A stretch of 16,052 nt of DNA, taken from contig JAEESF010000021.1 in the NCBI GenBank assembly GCA_016286205.1, positions 1 through 16,052 of the forward strand. Reading direction: 5' to 3'. Positions 8,296 to 14,577 of the stretch are shown here, in pieces. A program made the position numbers and the translations under genes. How positions within the stretch are numbered: the stretch's first letter is position 1; every line of letters starts with the position of its first letter. This stretch comes from Colicola sp016286205 (GTDB lineage: Bacteria; Bacteroidota; Bacteroidia; Bacteroidales; Paludibacteraceae). Below the pieces are notes generated by a model. The model ran no database searches and was not told the origin of the DNA. It saw only the letters and a list, made by a program, of their open reading frames with translations.

Positions 8296-8331
8296 ATGCT
8301 ACATTGTAAATGACCAAATCGTAAATGATTT

Positions 8332-8859
8332 ATGGCTTTGGTAAAAACAATCAATCGTAATGGTGAGATACTCACTCCGCACATTGCAGACGATGTGTTC
8401 ATGGCTGAGAATGCCACTGTCGTAGGCGATGTGACGGTGGGTGAGGGGTCTAGCCTCTGGTTCAATTCTGTGCTGCGTGGCGATGTCAATACCATCGTCA
8501 TCGGACGTCATTGCAATATCCAAGATGGCGCCGTGCTACATACTCTGTATCAGAAATCCACTATCCGTCTGGGCGATTATGTGTCCGTAGGACACAATGT
8601 CACCATTCACGGAGCCGATGTGGACGATTATGCGCTGATAGGTATGGGCGCTACATTGCTCGATGGAGCTCACGTGGGCGAGGGAGCCATTGTGGCGGCC
8701 AATGCTTTGGTACTCAAAGGTACGCAAATCGGACCGTACGAGATATGGGGCGGCGTGCCGGCTAAATTCATCAAAAAGGCAGATCCCGCACAGACCGAAG
8801 AAATCAACAAGAAGATTGCCAATAACTACGCTATGTATGCCAGTTGGTATAAGCAATAA
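8332..8859 (+). CDS. Gamma-carbonic-anhydrase-like left-handed beta-helix protein
   Basis: A 175-residue hexapeptide-repeat protein of the gamma-carbonic anhydrase/YrdA/PaaY group. Repeats such as ATVVGDVTVGEGSSLW, NTIVIGRHCNIQDGAVL and ALIGMGATLLDGAHVGEGAIV form the expected left-handed beta helix, followed by a C-terminal helix (EEINKKIANNYAMYASWYK). Three putative zinc-binding histidines are present: His70 in AVLHT, and His88 and His93 in GHNVTIHG, matching the spacing of the family. The family trimerises. Many members have no shown CO2-hydrating activity, so enzyme function is only possible. The 36-base gap after tpiA contains a GTAAATGA motif twice and no clear promoter. pyrH follows after 18 bases. 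Confidence 0.9.
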   Translation: MALVKTINRNGEILTPHIADDVFMAENATVVGDVTVGEGSSLWFNSVLRGDVNTIVIGRHCNIQDGAVLHTLYQKSTIRLGDYVSVGHNVTIHGADVDDYALIGMGATLLDGAHVGEGAIVAANALVLKGTQIGPYEIWGGVPAKFIKKADPAQTEEINKKIANNYAMYASWYKQ

Positions 8860-8877
8860 CACTCAAATCTGAAAACT

Positions 8878-9582
8878 ATGTATAAACGTATATTACTAAA
8901 ACTGTCCGGTGAAAGCCTGCAAGGCAAACAGGGATACGGTATCGATGAGAATCGCTTGGCGGAGTATGCCGAGCAAATCAAGTCTATCGCGCAGCGTGGC
9001 GTGCAAATAGGTATCGTTATCGGCGGAGGAAATATCTTCCGCGGACTGAGTGGCGCGCAGCGTGGTTTCGACCGCGTCAAAGGCGACCAGATGGGAATGT
9101 TGGCAACGGTTATCAATGCTTTAGCATTGCAGTCGGCCCTTCAGGCTATCGACCAACCGACACGCGTGCTGACCAGTATCCGCATGGAGCCTGTGGCTGA
9201 TTTCTATAGCGCAGAAAAAGCCAAACGACTACTGGACAAAGGTACGGTGGTTATTTTGGCAGGCGGAACAGGTTGCCCATATTTTACCACCGATACCGGT
9301 TCTTCGCTCCGCGCATTGGAGATTAAGGCTGATGTCATGTTCAAAGGCACACGTGTGGACGGTATCTATACCGCCGATCCAGAGAAAGACCACAAGGCCA
9401 CTAAATTCGACGAAATTACCTATGACGAGATTATCCGCCGCGGACTAAAAGTGATGGACCTTACGGCCACTGTCATGTGCAAAGAGAACGGACTGCCTAT
9501 CTACGTCTTCAATATGGACAAGAAAGGCAACCTCGAGAAAGTAATTAACGGAGAAAAAATAGGAACACTTGTAAAACCCTAA
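8878..9582 (+). CDS. pyrH: UMP kinase
   Basis: Bacterial hexameric UMP kinase of the amino acid kinase fold, converting UMP to UDP with ATP in pyrimidine nucleotide synthesis. The 234-residue length fits. Recognisable segments are the N-terminal KRILLKLSGESL, the phosphate/UMP-binding GIVIGGGNIFRG (about 45-56), DQMGMLATVINALALQ, and GGTGCPYFTTDTGSSLRALEI (from about 129) followed by FKGTRVDGIYTADPEKD. It ends 4 bases before frr, the usual pyrH-frr pairing in bacteria, and probably shares its transcript. Confidence 0.97.
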   Translation: MYKRILLKLSGESLQGKQGYGIDENRLAEYAEQIKSIAQRGVQIGIVIGGGNIFRGLSGAQRGFDRVKGDQMGMLATVINALALQSALQAIDQPTRVLTSIRMEPVADFYSAEKAKRLLDKGTVVILAGGTGCPYFTTDTGSSLRALEIKADVMFKGTRVDGIYTADPEKDHKATKFDEITYDEIIRRGLKVMDLTATVMCKENGLPIYVFNMDKKGNLEKVINGEKIGTLVKP

Positions 9583-9586
9583 TATT

Positions 9587-10150
9587 ATGAACGACGAATT
9601 AGAATTGTACCAATCTGCAGCTGAAGAGCAGATGCAAAATGCCGTTACCCATTTGGATGACGTGCTACAACACATCCGTGCCGGAAAGGCCAATCCACGA
9701 TTGTTGGACCCAATCAAGATTGATTATTATGGCACCCTTTCGCCTTTGGCAAACTGTGCTACAGTCACTACGCCTGACCCGCGTACTATCACTATCACCC
9801 CATGGGAGAAGAAGTTGATCGGCGACATCGAGCGTGCCATCATCAATTCCAATATCGGACTCACGCCGTCTAACAATGGCGAGACCATCCGTCTGGTTCT
9901 TCCTCCGTTGACCGAGGAGCGTCGTCGCGACCTGTGCAAGCAGTGCAAGGGCGAGGCAGAGAATGCTAAGATGTCGATTCGCAACGCACGCCGTGATGCT
10001 ATCGAGGAGTTCAAAAAACTCGTCAAGAACGGCCTGAGCGAAGATATCGAAAAGGATGCGGAAGAAGATATCCAGAAGGTGCACGACAAATATATCGCTA
10101 AAGTCGATGCACTCTATGCTGCTAAAGAGAAAGAGATCATGACCGTCTAA
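9587..10150 (+). CDS. frr: Ribosome recycling factor
   Basis: Splits post-termination ribosomes together with EF-G. The 187-residue length is typical (E. coli 185). Family landmarks are the helical start, HIRAGKANPRLLDPIKIDYYG (the family usually has R(T/A)GRA; here a Lys replaces Arg), TITITPWEKKLIGDIERAI, NIGLTPSNNGETIRLVLPPLTEERRRDLCKQ and the long C-terminal helix NARRDAIEEFKKL. It lies between pyrH (4-base gap) and rsgA (2-base gap), so coupled translation is likely. Confidence 0.97.
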   Translation: MNDELELYQSAAEEQMQNAVTHLDDVLQHIRAGKANPRLLDPIKIDYYGTLSPLANCATVTTPDPRTITITPWEKKLIGDIERAIINSNIGLTPSNNGETIRLVLPPLTEERRRDLCKQCKGEAENAKMSIRNARRDAIEEFKKLVKNGLSEDIEKDAEEDIQKVHDKYIAKVDALYAAKEKEIMTV

Positions 10151-10152
10151 CA

Positions 10153-11118
10153 ATGCGCGGATTGGTCATCAAATCAACAGGTAGTAGCTATATCGTCCGC
10201 TTGGACGATGGCTCGGATGTGGAATGTCATATCAAGGGCAATTTCCGCATCCGGGGCATCCGTAGTACCAATCCCGTCGCCGTAGGCGATTATGTCCGGG
10301 TGAGCGAAGATGCGAAAAACCAAACGGGTCCTGAGCCTCTTAGGTGGATAACCGACGTCGAAGATAGGCGCAATTATATCATTCGTCGTTCTACCAATCT
10401 GAGCAAGGAGAGTCATATTCTGGCGGCGAACATCGACCAGGTGGCGCTTATCGTTACTGTCAATCATCCGGTGACCAGTACCACTTTCATCGACCGCTTT
10501 CTGGCCACGTGCGAAGCCTACCGAGTGCCTGCCGTGCTGATTTTCAACAAGATAGACTTGCTCACGTCCGACGAAATGCAACAACTCGACGAACTCCGAG
10601 CGCTATACGAGAATATCGGTTACCGGACACTGGCCATAAGCGCCAAGAATCTAAACGTCGAAGGCAATAACAGCGAAGCTCTAAACGCCCTGCTTGCAGG
10701 GCAAACAACGCTCTTCTCGGGTAACTCCGGAGTAGGCAAATCCACGTTGCTCAACGCCCTTTTTGGGCGCGAGGTGACGCGCACAGGCAAGATCTCCGAT
10801 GCCCACGACAAGGGCATGCACACCACCACTTTCTCCGAGATGTATTTCCTTGCGCCTTCCGCCGCCCGCCTCTCGGCTGTGATAGACACGCCGGGGATAA
10901 AAGGCTTTGGTAGTATTGACATGCAGCGCGAGGAAGTCAGCCATTATTTCCGCGAGATTTTCCGCATCGGCCAGAACTGTCGCTTCGGTAATTGCACCCA
11001 TACGGGCGAACCCGGTTGCGCGGTGCAGGAAGCCGTTATCCGCGGTGAGATTGCCATCAGCCGATTTGAATCCTATATGTCGCTTCTGGGCGATTGTGAC
11101 GAAGCTAAATACCGATAA
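10153..11118 (+). CDS. rsgA: Ribosome small-subunit-dependent GTPase A
   Basis: Circularly permuted GTPase that assists late 30S subunit maturation. The 321 residues show an N-terminal OB fold (about 1-70: RGLVIKSTGSSYIVRLDDG, VECHIKGNFRIRG, VAVGDYV), then the permuted GTPase motifs: G4 NKID at about 132-135, G1 GNSGVGKST from Gly190, and G3 DTPG at 245-248. The C-terminal zinc knuckle has the complete ligand set Cys276, Cys281, His283 and Cys289 in CRFGNCTHTGEPGC. It starts 2 bases after frr, and its TAA shares bases with the next ATG (TAATG), a typical translational-coupling junction. Confidence 0.97.
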   Translation: MRGLVIKSTGSSYIVRLDDGSDVECHIKGNFRIRGIRSTNPVAVGDYVRVSEDAKNQTGPEPLRWITDVEDRRNYIIRRSTNLSKESHILAANIDQVALIVTVNHPVTSTTFIDRFLATCEAYRVPAVLIFNKIDLLTSDEMQQLDELRALYENIGYRTLAISAKNLNVEGNNSEALNALLAGQTTLFSGNSGVGKSTLLNALFGREVTRTGKISDAHDKGMHTTTFSEMYFLAPSAARLSAVIDTPGIKGFGSIDMQREEVSHYFREIFRIGQNCRFGNCTHTGEPGCAVQEAVIRGEIAISRFESYMSLLGDCDEAKYR

Positions 11119-11558
11119 TGACCAAACAACAGACATACGAAACTATCCTCCCGCAGATTCGGTCGTTGGTGAGCGGAGAAACCGACCTAACGGCCAATAT
11201 GGCGAATGCGTCGGCCGTGTTGCACGATGCTTTTGATTTCTGGTGGGTGGGCTTCTATCTTGTCCGCGACGAGCAGTTGGTCTTAGGCCCGTTTCAGGGC
11301 CCCGTGGCCTGCACACGTATTCCTTTTAATCGGGGTGTATGTGGCACGGCTTGGGCCAAAGCCGAGACCATCGTGGTGCCCGATGTCCATCTGTTTCCCG
11401 GACATATAGCGTGCTCGTCCCTCTCACAGAGCGAGATTGTCGTGCCCTTGATGCGTGATAATCAGGTCTTTGCGGTGCTCGACATCGATAGTCGCGACTT
11501 GAATGCTTTTGACGACACCGACAGACACTATCTCGAGCAGATAGCAAAATTTTTGTAA
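11118..11558 (+). CDS. msrC: Free methionine-R-sulfoxide reductase, GAF domain
   Basis: Single GAF-domain enzyme that reduces free methionine-(R)-sulfoxide, part of oxidative damage repair in the cytoplasm. The 146 residues include FWWVGFYLVRDEQLVLGPFQGP, RIPFNRGVCGTAW, and the C-terminal AVLDIDSRDLNAFDDTDRHYLEQI. The three cysteines are Cys65, Cys75 and Cys99; the spacing (10 and 24) equals that of Cys84, Cys94 and Cys118 in the characterised E. coli enzyme, which supports enzymatic function rather than a signalling GAF. It overlaps the rsgA stop by one base. It is likely the last gene of the long upstream run, because a new promoter lies directly after it. Confidence 0.92.
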   Translation: MTKQQTYETILPQIRSLVSGETDLTANMANASAVLHDAFDFWWVGFYLVRDEQLVLGPFQGPVACTRIPFNRGVCGTAWAKAETIVVPDVHLFPGHIACSSLSQSEIVVPLMRDNQVFAVLDIDSRDLNAFDDTDRHYLEQIAKFL

Positions 11559-11561
11559 AAA

Positions 11562-11593
11562 TTTGCATATATCGAAAATTTGTATTAAATTTG
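11562..11593 (+). promoter_or_regulatory. Bacteroidota-type promoter before the deoxynucleoside kinases
   Basis: TTTG at 11562-11565, 20 bases, then TAAATTTG at 11586-11593, matching the Bacteroidota primary sigma consensus TTTG-N19-21-TAnnTTTG. The expected start of transcription is about 11600, just upstream of the ATG at 11610, giving a very short leader. An imperfect inverted repeat (GCAAAATTTTT / AAAAATTTGC, 11544-11566) spans the msrC stop and the -33 element; it could end upstream transcription or bind a regulator. Confidence 0.8.
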
Positions 11594-11609
11594 CAGCGGA
11601 TTTATTGAT

Positions 11610-12248
11610 ATGTATATCGCTATCGCGGGAAATATTGGAGCAGGCAAAACAACGCTGACGAAGATGTTGGCGAAGTATTATGGCTGGGAGCCACGCTTCG
11701 AGAGTGTCAGCTTCAATCCGTATCTGGAGGATTACTACACCGATATCAATCGGTGGGCATTCTGCCTCGAGACTTATTTCCTCAAGGAGCGTTTCAAGGA
11801 CATGTTGGCCGTACAAGCCTCCAACCACACGATTGTCCAAGACCGCAGCATTTTCGAGGGAGTCTATGTCTTCGTCCGCAATAACTACGAGCGCGGAGAC
11901 CTCAGCGACCGCGATTTTACGACATACATGGAACTGTTCGACCTCATGAAGCTCAAGATGCAGATGCCCGACCTGATGATTTATCTCCGCAAGTCGGTGC
12001 CATGCCTCATCTCGCAAATCCAAAAACGCGGACGCGAATACGAGCAAGCCATGCAGATTGACTATCTCAAGGGACTCAATGAGAAATACGAAGATTTCAT
12101 CTTCAATAAGTACGAAGGACGGGTCCTGGTCATTGAGTCCGATGGCATGGATTTCGAGAACAACCCTGCTGATTTCCGAAAGGTCGTCGACCGTGTCGAT
12201 GCCGAGCTCTTCGGACTCTTCAGCGAGCACAACTGGAACAAAGAATAA
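11610..12248 (+). CDS. Deoxynucleoside kinase, first of a tandem pair
   Basis: Phosphorylates deoxynucleosides at the 5' position with a nucleoside triphosphate, the first step of salvage. The 212-residue protein belongs to the deoxyadenosine/deoxyguanosine kinase group. It has the P-loop GNIGAGKTT (from Gly7), the substrate-side WEPRFESVSFNPYLEDYY, the QDRSIFE motif with Asp78-Arg79-Ser80 (family catalytic and phosphate-contact region), and the lid region QIQKRGREYEQAMQIDYLKGLNEKYE. No signal peptide, so cytosolic. The base preference cannot be read reliably. The paralogue begins 50 bases downstream, and the promoter at 11562 probably drives both. Confidence 0.93.
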   Translation: MYIAIAGNIGAGKTTLTKMLAKYYGWEPRFESVSFNPYLEDYYTDINRWAFCLETYFLKERFKDMLAVQASNHTIVQDRSIFEGVYVFVRNNYERGDLSDRDFTTYMELFDLMKLKMQMPDLMIYLRKSVPCLISQIQKRGREYEQAMQIDYLKGLNEKYEDFIFNKYEGRVLVIESDGMDFENNPADFRKVVDRVDAELFGLFSEHNWNKE

Positions 12249-12273
12249 TATATAATTAACCTTATCCCTCTCA

Positions 12274-12292
12274 CGGCGAAGAGTAATCGCCG
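12274..12292 (+). other. Small hairpin just before the second kinase start
   Basis: Perfect inverted repeat CGGCGA / TCGCCG (12274-12279 and 12287-12292) with a 7-base loop, ending 6 bases before the ATG at 12299. It is placed to affect ribosome loading on the second kinase gene. No T-run follows, so it is not a normal terminator. Function is inferred from position only. Confidence 0.5.
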
Positions 12293-12298
12293 AACGCG

Positions 12299-12949
12299 AT
12301 GCATATTGCAGTTGCCGGAAATATCGGGTGCGGAAAAACCACCCTGACGAACATGCTGGCCAAACATTATGGCTGGGAGCCACGTTTCGAGAGCGTGGAG
12401 TACAACCCCTATCTGTCGGATTTCTATGCCGACATGGCGCGGTGGTCATTCAATCTGCAGGTCTATTTCCTCAACAAACGATTCAAGGACGTAGTAGAGA
12501 TTGATAGGCAGGACAAGTGGATTATCCAGGACCGCACTATCTACGAGGACGCACGTATTTTCGCGCCGAACCTTCATGAGCAAGGCAAGATGTCCGACCG
12601 CGATTTCGATAACTACCGCGACCTCTTCGATCTCATGATGTCGCTTGTTAAGATGCCCGACCTCCTCATCTATGTGCGCGCTTCTATTCCTACGCTCGTT
12701 GCGCAAATCCAGAAACGCGGCCGCGGATACGAACAAACCATGCAGATTGATTATCTCCAAGGCCTGAACGATAAGTACGAAGCGTGGATCAAGGATTATA
12801 AGGGCAAACTGCTCATCGTTGATGGCGATACCTGTAAGTTTGGCAATAATCCCGAGGATTTTCGTTGGATTACCGACCATATTGATGCTGAGCTCTTCGG
12901 ACTCTTCCCATTTGAGACAAAGGAGCAGAAGGGAAAAGAAATAAAGTAA
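12299..12949 (+). CDS. Deoxynucleoside kinase, second of a tandem pair
   Basis: Paralogue of the preceding gene, 216 residues, collinear with it through most of its length. The P-loop is GNIGCGKTT (Cys11 in place of Ala), the substrate region WEPRFESVEYNPYLSDFY, the DR motif QDRTIYEDARIF with Asp78-Arg79-Thr80 (Thr instead of Ser, YED instead of FEG), and the lid QIQKRGRGYEQTMQIDYLQGLNDKYEAW. The C-terminus is longer and lysine-rich (KEQKGKEIK). The changes around the DR motif suggest a different base preference from the first copy. Lactobacillus acidophilus has a comparable tandem pair forming a heterodimeric dAdo/dGuo kinase, a reasonable model here. The terminator at 12964 ends this unit. 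Confidence 0.93.
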   Translation: MHIAVAGNIGCGKTTLTNMLAKHYGWEPRFESVEYNPYLSDFYADMARWSFNLQVYFLNKRFKDVVEIDRQDKWIIQDRTIYEDARIFAPNLHEQGKMSDRDFDNYRDLFDLMMSLVKMPDLLIYVRASIPTLVAQIQKRGRGYEQTMQIDYLQGLNDKYEAWIKDYKGKLLIVDGDTCKFGNNPEDFRWITDHIDAELFGLFPFETKEQKGKEIK

Positions 12950-12963
12950 TCCCTAACACTTTT

Positions 12964-12992
12964 AAAAAGCATCGCATACGCGGTGCTTTTTT
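12964..12992 (+). terminator. Intrinsic terminator after the kinase pair
   Basis: Stem AAAAAGCATCGC (12964-12975) pairs with GCGGTGCTTTTT (12980-12991) around the loop ATAC, 12 pairs with one G-T wobble, and ends in six T residues (12987-12992). The A-rich left arm means it could also act on the opposite strand. It separates the kinase unit from the xer unit. Confidence 0.9.
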
Positions 12993-13012
12993 GTTGTTAA
13001 AAACTAACTTTT

Positions 13013-13033
13013 TATATATACATAGTATATATA
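13013..13033. repeat. AT-rich near-palindrome upstream of xer gene
   Basis: TATATATACA and AGTATATATA flank a central T; 9 of 10 positions are complementary. It lies between the kinase terminator and the 11-base repeats. Role unknown; it could be an operator, a melting site, or chance in AT-rich DNA. Confidence 0.6.
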
Positions 13034-13045
13034 CTTAATTTACTG

Positions 13046-13078
13046 ACGAGACAATCACGAGACAATCACGAGGCAATC
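13046..13078 (+). repeat. Three tandem 11-base repeats (ACGAGACAATC)
   Basis: ACGAGACAATC at 13046-13056 and 13057-13067, then ACGAGGCAATC at 13068-13078 (one change). The period is close to one helical turn, so a protein bound at each unit would lie on one DNA face. A further partial copy, GACAATCACG, lies at 13094-13103, and an inverted AATCACG (as CGTGATT) at 13143-13149. Resembles an iteron or operator array; no binding protein is identified. Confidence 0.85.
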
Positions 13079-13119
13079 AGCTGATTAATACCTGACAATC
13101 ACGTATCCTACCCGTACTT

Positions 13120-13140
13120 ATAATATACTTTGTATATTAT
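13120..13140. repeat. Perfect inverted repeat upstream of xer promoter
   Basis: ATAATATAC (13120-13128) and GTATATTAT (13132-13140) are exactly complementary around TTT. Outside it, AATCACG (13097-13103) and CGTGATT (13143-13149) form an outer inverted pair. The structure ends 32 bases before the -33 element of the xer promoter, a plausible operator position. Confidence 0.75.
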
Positions 13141-13172
13141 CCCGTGATTTTGAAAATTATCTTTCGCCCAAA

Positions 13173-13204
13173 TTTGTATAATTCAGAAAAAAGTTGTACC
13201 TTTG
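13173..13204 (+). promoter_or_regulatory. Bacteroidota-type promoter before the tyrosine recombinase gene
   Basis: TTTG at 13173-13176, 20 bases, then TACCTTTG at 13197-13204. The expected transcription start is about 13210-13212, upstream of the ATG at 13239. This supports that ATG over an in-frame TTG at 13194 that lies inside the promoter. Confidence 0.85.
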
Positions 13205-13217
13205 CAGTCGCAAAGGT
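13198..13217. promoter_or_regulatory. Possible operator: inverted repeat over the xer -7 box
   Basis: ACCTTTGC (13198-13205) and GCAAAGGT (13210-13217) are exactly complementary around AGTC. The left arm contains most of the -7 element and the right arm covers the expected transcription start. A dimeric repressor bound here would block initiation; alternatively the symmetry is partly a by-product of the promoter motif. Confidence 0.5.
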
Positions 13218-13238
13218 CTCCTCGGAAAACTAACAACA

Positions 13239-14180
13239 ATGATTCAACATTTTCTGGATTACATAGCCATCGAGCGCAAGTATTCGCCGCGGACGGTAGA
13301 AGCCTATCGCGACGATTTGCGCGATTTCTGCCGATTCCTCGGTGTAGATCCCGCTAACTATGATCCGGAGAAAGTGGACGAAGAGGATGTCAAAACGTGG
13401 ATGCTCTATCTCTTGGAACAGGAGCACCAAGCGCCCCGTTCGGTCAAACGCCGACTCTCCGCTCTCCATTCGTTCTATCGCTTCCTGCTTCGACAGAAAC
13501 GTGTCAAACGCGATGTCACGGCCCGTGTCCTCGCGCCCAAGGCCGACAAACCGCTTCCAGTTTTCTTCCGACCAACGGAGATGGAACGTGTCACAGAGCA
13601 AGACAAATGGGCGGATACGTTCGAGGCCATACGCGACAGCCTGATTATCGAAATGCTCTACCAAACGGGCATGCGTCAGGCGGAAATGCTCATCCTCACC
13701 GACCGAGATATTGACCTTCGTCAGGGACAGATACGCGTCTTCGGTAAACGCCAGAAAGAGCGCATTGTTCCCATCGGTGAAGCGCTCATCGCGCAGATTA
13801 ACCAATATATGGAGGCGCGCAACCAATTGACAGACACTTCCGCTACTTTCCTTGTTCGGCAAACACGCAGCGGTGAAATCTTGCCGATGGACAAGAATAC
13901 CTTATATAAAATTGTGCGCACGCGTATGGGCGAGGTCTCCACGCTTAAGAAACACTCGCCGCACGTACTCCGCCACACTTTTGCCACGACCATGTTGGAC
14001 AATGGAGCCGACATACGTACTATTCAGACTTTGCTCGGCCATGCCTCGCTCAGCACTACTCAGGTCTATACGCACACCACCTTTGAGCAAATCCGCCGCG
14101 TCTATATGCAGACCCATCCGCGAGCCAATGGCAATACCGACGAACCGCAAAGCCCCCCAGACGTGAAAAAAGACAACTAG
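13239..14180 (+). CDS. Tyrosine site-specific recombinase, XerC/XerD type
   Basis: Probably the chromosomal-dimer-resolving recombinase acting at dif, 313 residues from the chosen start. The N-terminal SAM-like core-binding domain (IQHFLDYIAIERKYSPRTVEAYRDDLRDFCRFL) is followed by the catalytic domain. All six active-site residues are visible: Arg146 (GMRQAE), Lys170 (FGKRQKERIVP), His242 and Arg245 (HVLRH), His268 (LLGHASLSTTQVY) and Tyr277 (nucleophile). The length and lack of extra DNA-binding domains favour Xer over an integron or phage integrase. The start is set by the promoter at 13173-13204. Whether it is XerC or XerD cannot be settled here, so no symbol is given. No tRNA-gene attachment duplication is seen downstream. 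Confidence 0.92.
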   Translation: MIQHFLDYIAIERKYSPRTVEAYRDDLRDFCRFLGVDPANYDPEKVDEEDVKTWMLYLLEQEHQAPRSVKRRLSALHSFYRFLLRQKRVKRDVTARVLAPKADKPLPVFFRPTEMERVTEQDKWADTFEAIRDSLIIEMLYQTGMRQAEMLILTDRDIDLRQGQIRVFGKRQKERIVPIGEALIAQINQYMEARNQLTDTSATFLVRQTRSGEILPMDKNTLYKIVRTRMGEVSTLKKHSPHVLRHTFATTMLDNGADIRTIQTLLGHASLSTTQVYTHTTFEQIRRVYMQTHPRANGNTDEPQSPPDVKKDN

Positions 14181-14189
14181 GAAAACTGG

Positions 14190-14215
14190 AAAAAGTAGTA
14201 AAAATACGTTTTTTT
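14190..14215 (+). terminator. Possible weak terminator after the recombinase gene
   Basis: AAAAAGTA (14190-14197) can pair with TACGTTTT (14205-14212) with one mismatch, followed by a T-run to 14215. Weak and AT-rich, but located between the xer stop and the tRNA promoter where an end of transcription is expected. Confidence 0.35.
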
Positions 14216-14234
14216 GAATTTTTTTTGCAAGAAA

Positions 14235-14266
14235 TTTGGTCAATTCAAAAAAAAGCAGTACTTTTG
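14235..14266 (+). promoter_or_regulatory. Promoter of the tRNA-tuf operon
   Basis: TTTG at 14235-14238, 20 bases, then TACTTTTG at 14259-14266, with TTTGCA at the -7 end as in the two other promoters of this window. The expected start is about 14273, some 24 bases before the first tRNA. No matching promoter was found before tuf, so this one probably serves all four tRNAs and tuf. Confidence 0.85.
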
Positions 14267-14296
14267 CACGCTTTTTCGTCGGAAGAGTCACGAATT

Positions 14297-14369
14297 GCCT
14301 CTATAGCTCAGTTGGTAGAGCACTAGATTTGTAATCCAGCGGTCGTTGGTTCGAGTCCGACTAGAGGCT
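14297..14369 (+). tRNA. tRNA-Thr (anticodon TGT)
   Basis: A 73-base cloverleaf: acceptor GCCTCTA / TAGAGGC perfectly paired, D stem GCTC/GAGC, anticodon loop TTTGTAA with TGT reading ACA, T arm GTTGG TTCGAGT CCGAC, discriminator T. CCA is not encoded. The anticodon stem CTAGA/TCCAG has an A-C mismatch at the middle pair (29-41). Confidence 0.95.
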
Positions 14370-14406
14370 CAAAACGAACTTTGAATAATTGATTTTTAAG
14401 TTCCTT

Positions 14407-14489
14407 GGGTGTGTTCCAGAGTGGCCAAATGGGGCAGACTGTAAATCTGCTGGTTTTCACCTTCGGTGGTTCGAATCCATCCGCACCCA
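14407..14489 (+). tRNA. tRNA-Tyr (anticodon GTA)
   Basis: An 83-base class II tRNA: acceptor GGGTGTG / CGCACCC (one G-T), short D stem CCA/TGG, anticodon stem GCAGA/TCTGC with loop CTGTAAA, long variable arm (GG TTTTCA CC), T arm GGTGG TTCGAAT CCATC, discriminator A. CCA is not encoded. Confidence 0.95.
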
Positions 14490-14519
14490 CAACATTACAA
14501 CGCGGATATTTCTTTGCGG

Positions 14520-14576
14520 AAGTTTTGTGCGAGACGAGTGAATGCTTGCATTCGCAACTCGGCGAAGCCAAAACTT
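14520..14576 (+). other. Structured spacer between tRNA-Tyr and tRNA-Gly, hairpin 1
   Basis: Outer stem AAGTTTTG (14520-14527) / CAAAACTT (14569-14576), inner stems CGAGT (14535-14539) / ACTCG (14557-14561) and GAATGC (14540-14545) / GCATTC (14548-14553), with a GCA bulge. It lies in a 117-base spacer that would be transcribed with the tRNAs. No coding sequence of note. It may be an RNA processing structure or a dispersed palindromic repeat. Confidence 0.7.
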
Positions 14577-14577
14577 G

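Noticed and set aside
8296..8331. GTAAATGA motif occurring twice between tpiA and the gamma-carbonic-anhydrase-like gene.
   Set aside because: Two short copies in a 36-base AT-rich gap are not enough to call a regulatory element; no promoter consensus is present.
11424..12449. Long antisense open frame (341 codons) opposite the first kinase gene.
   Set aside because: Shadow of a conserved gene with intact family motifs on the + strand; no family resemblance, promoter or start context on the - strand.
13046..13103. CRISPR-like array.
   Set aside because: The repeats are 11 bases and directly adjacent, without spacers, and no cas gene is present.
13120..13147. Possible dif site: TGTATATTAT here equals part of the E. 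coli dif core, next to a Xer gene.
   Set aside because: The left arm does not match dif, and the symmetry centre of this inverted repeat is displaced from the 6-base centre expected for dif. The match is probably AT-rich coincidence.
13194..13238. Upstream in-frame TTG start for the Xer gene.
   Set aside because: It lies within the promoter, upstream of the predicted transcription start, and the added residues do not resemble Xer N-termini.
14376..14403. GAACTT / AAGTTC inverted pair between tRNA-Thr and tRNA-Tyr.
   Set aside because: Only 6 pairs with a 16-base AT-rich loop; too weak to separate from chance.
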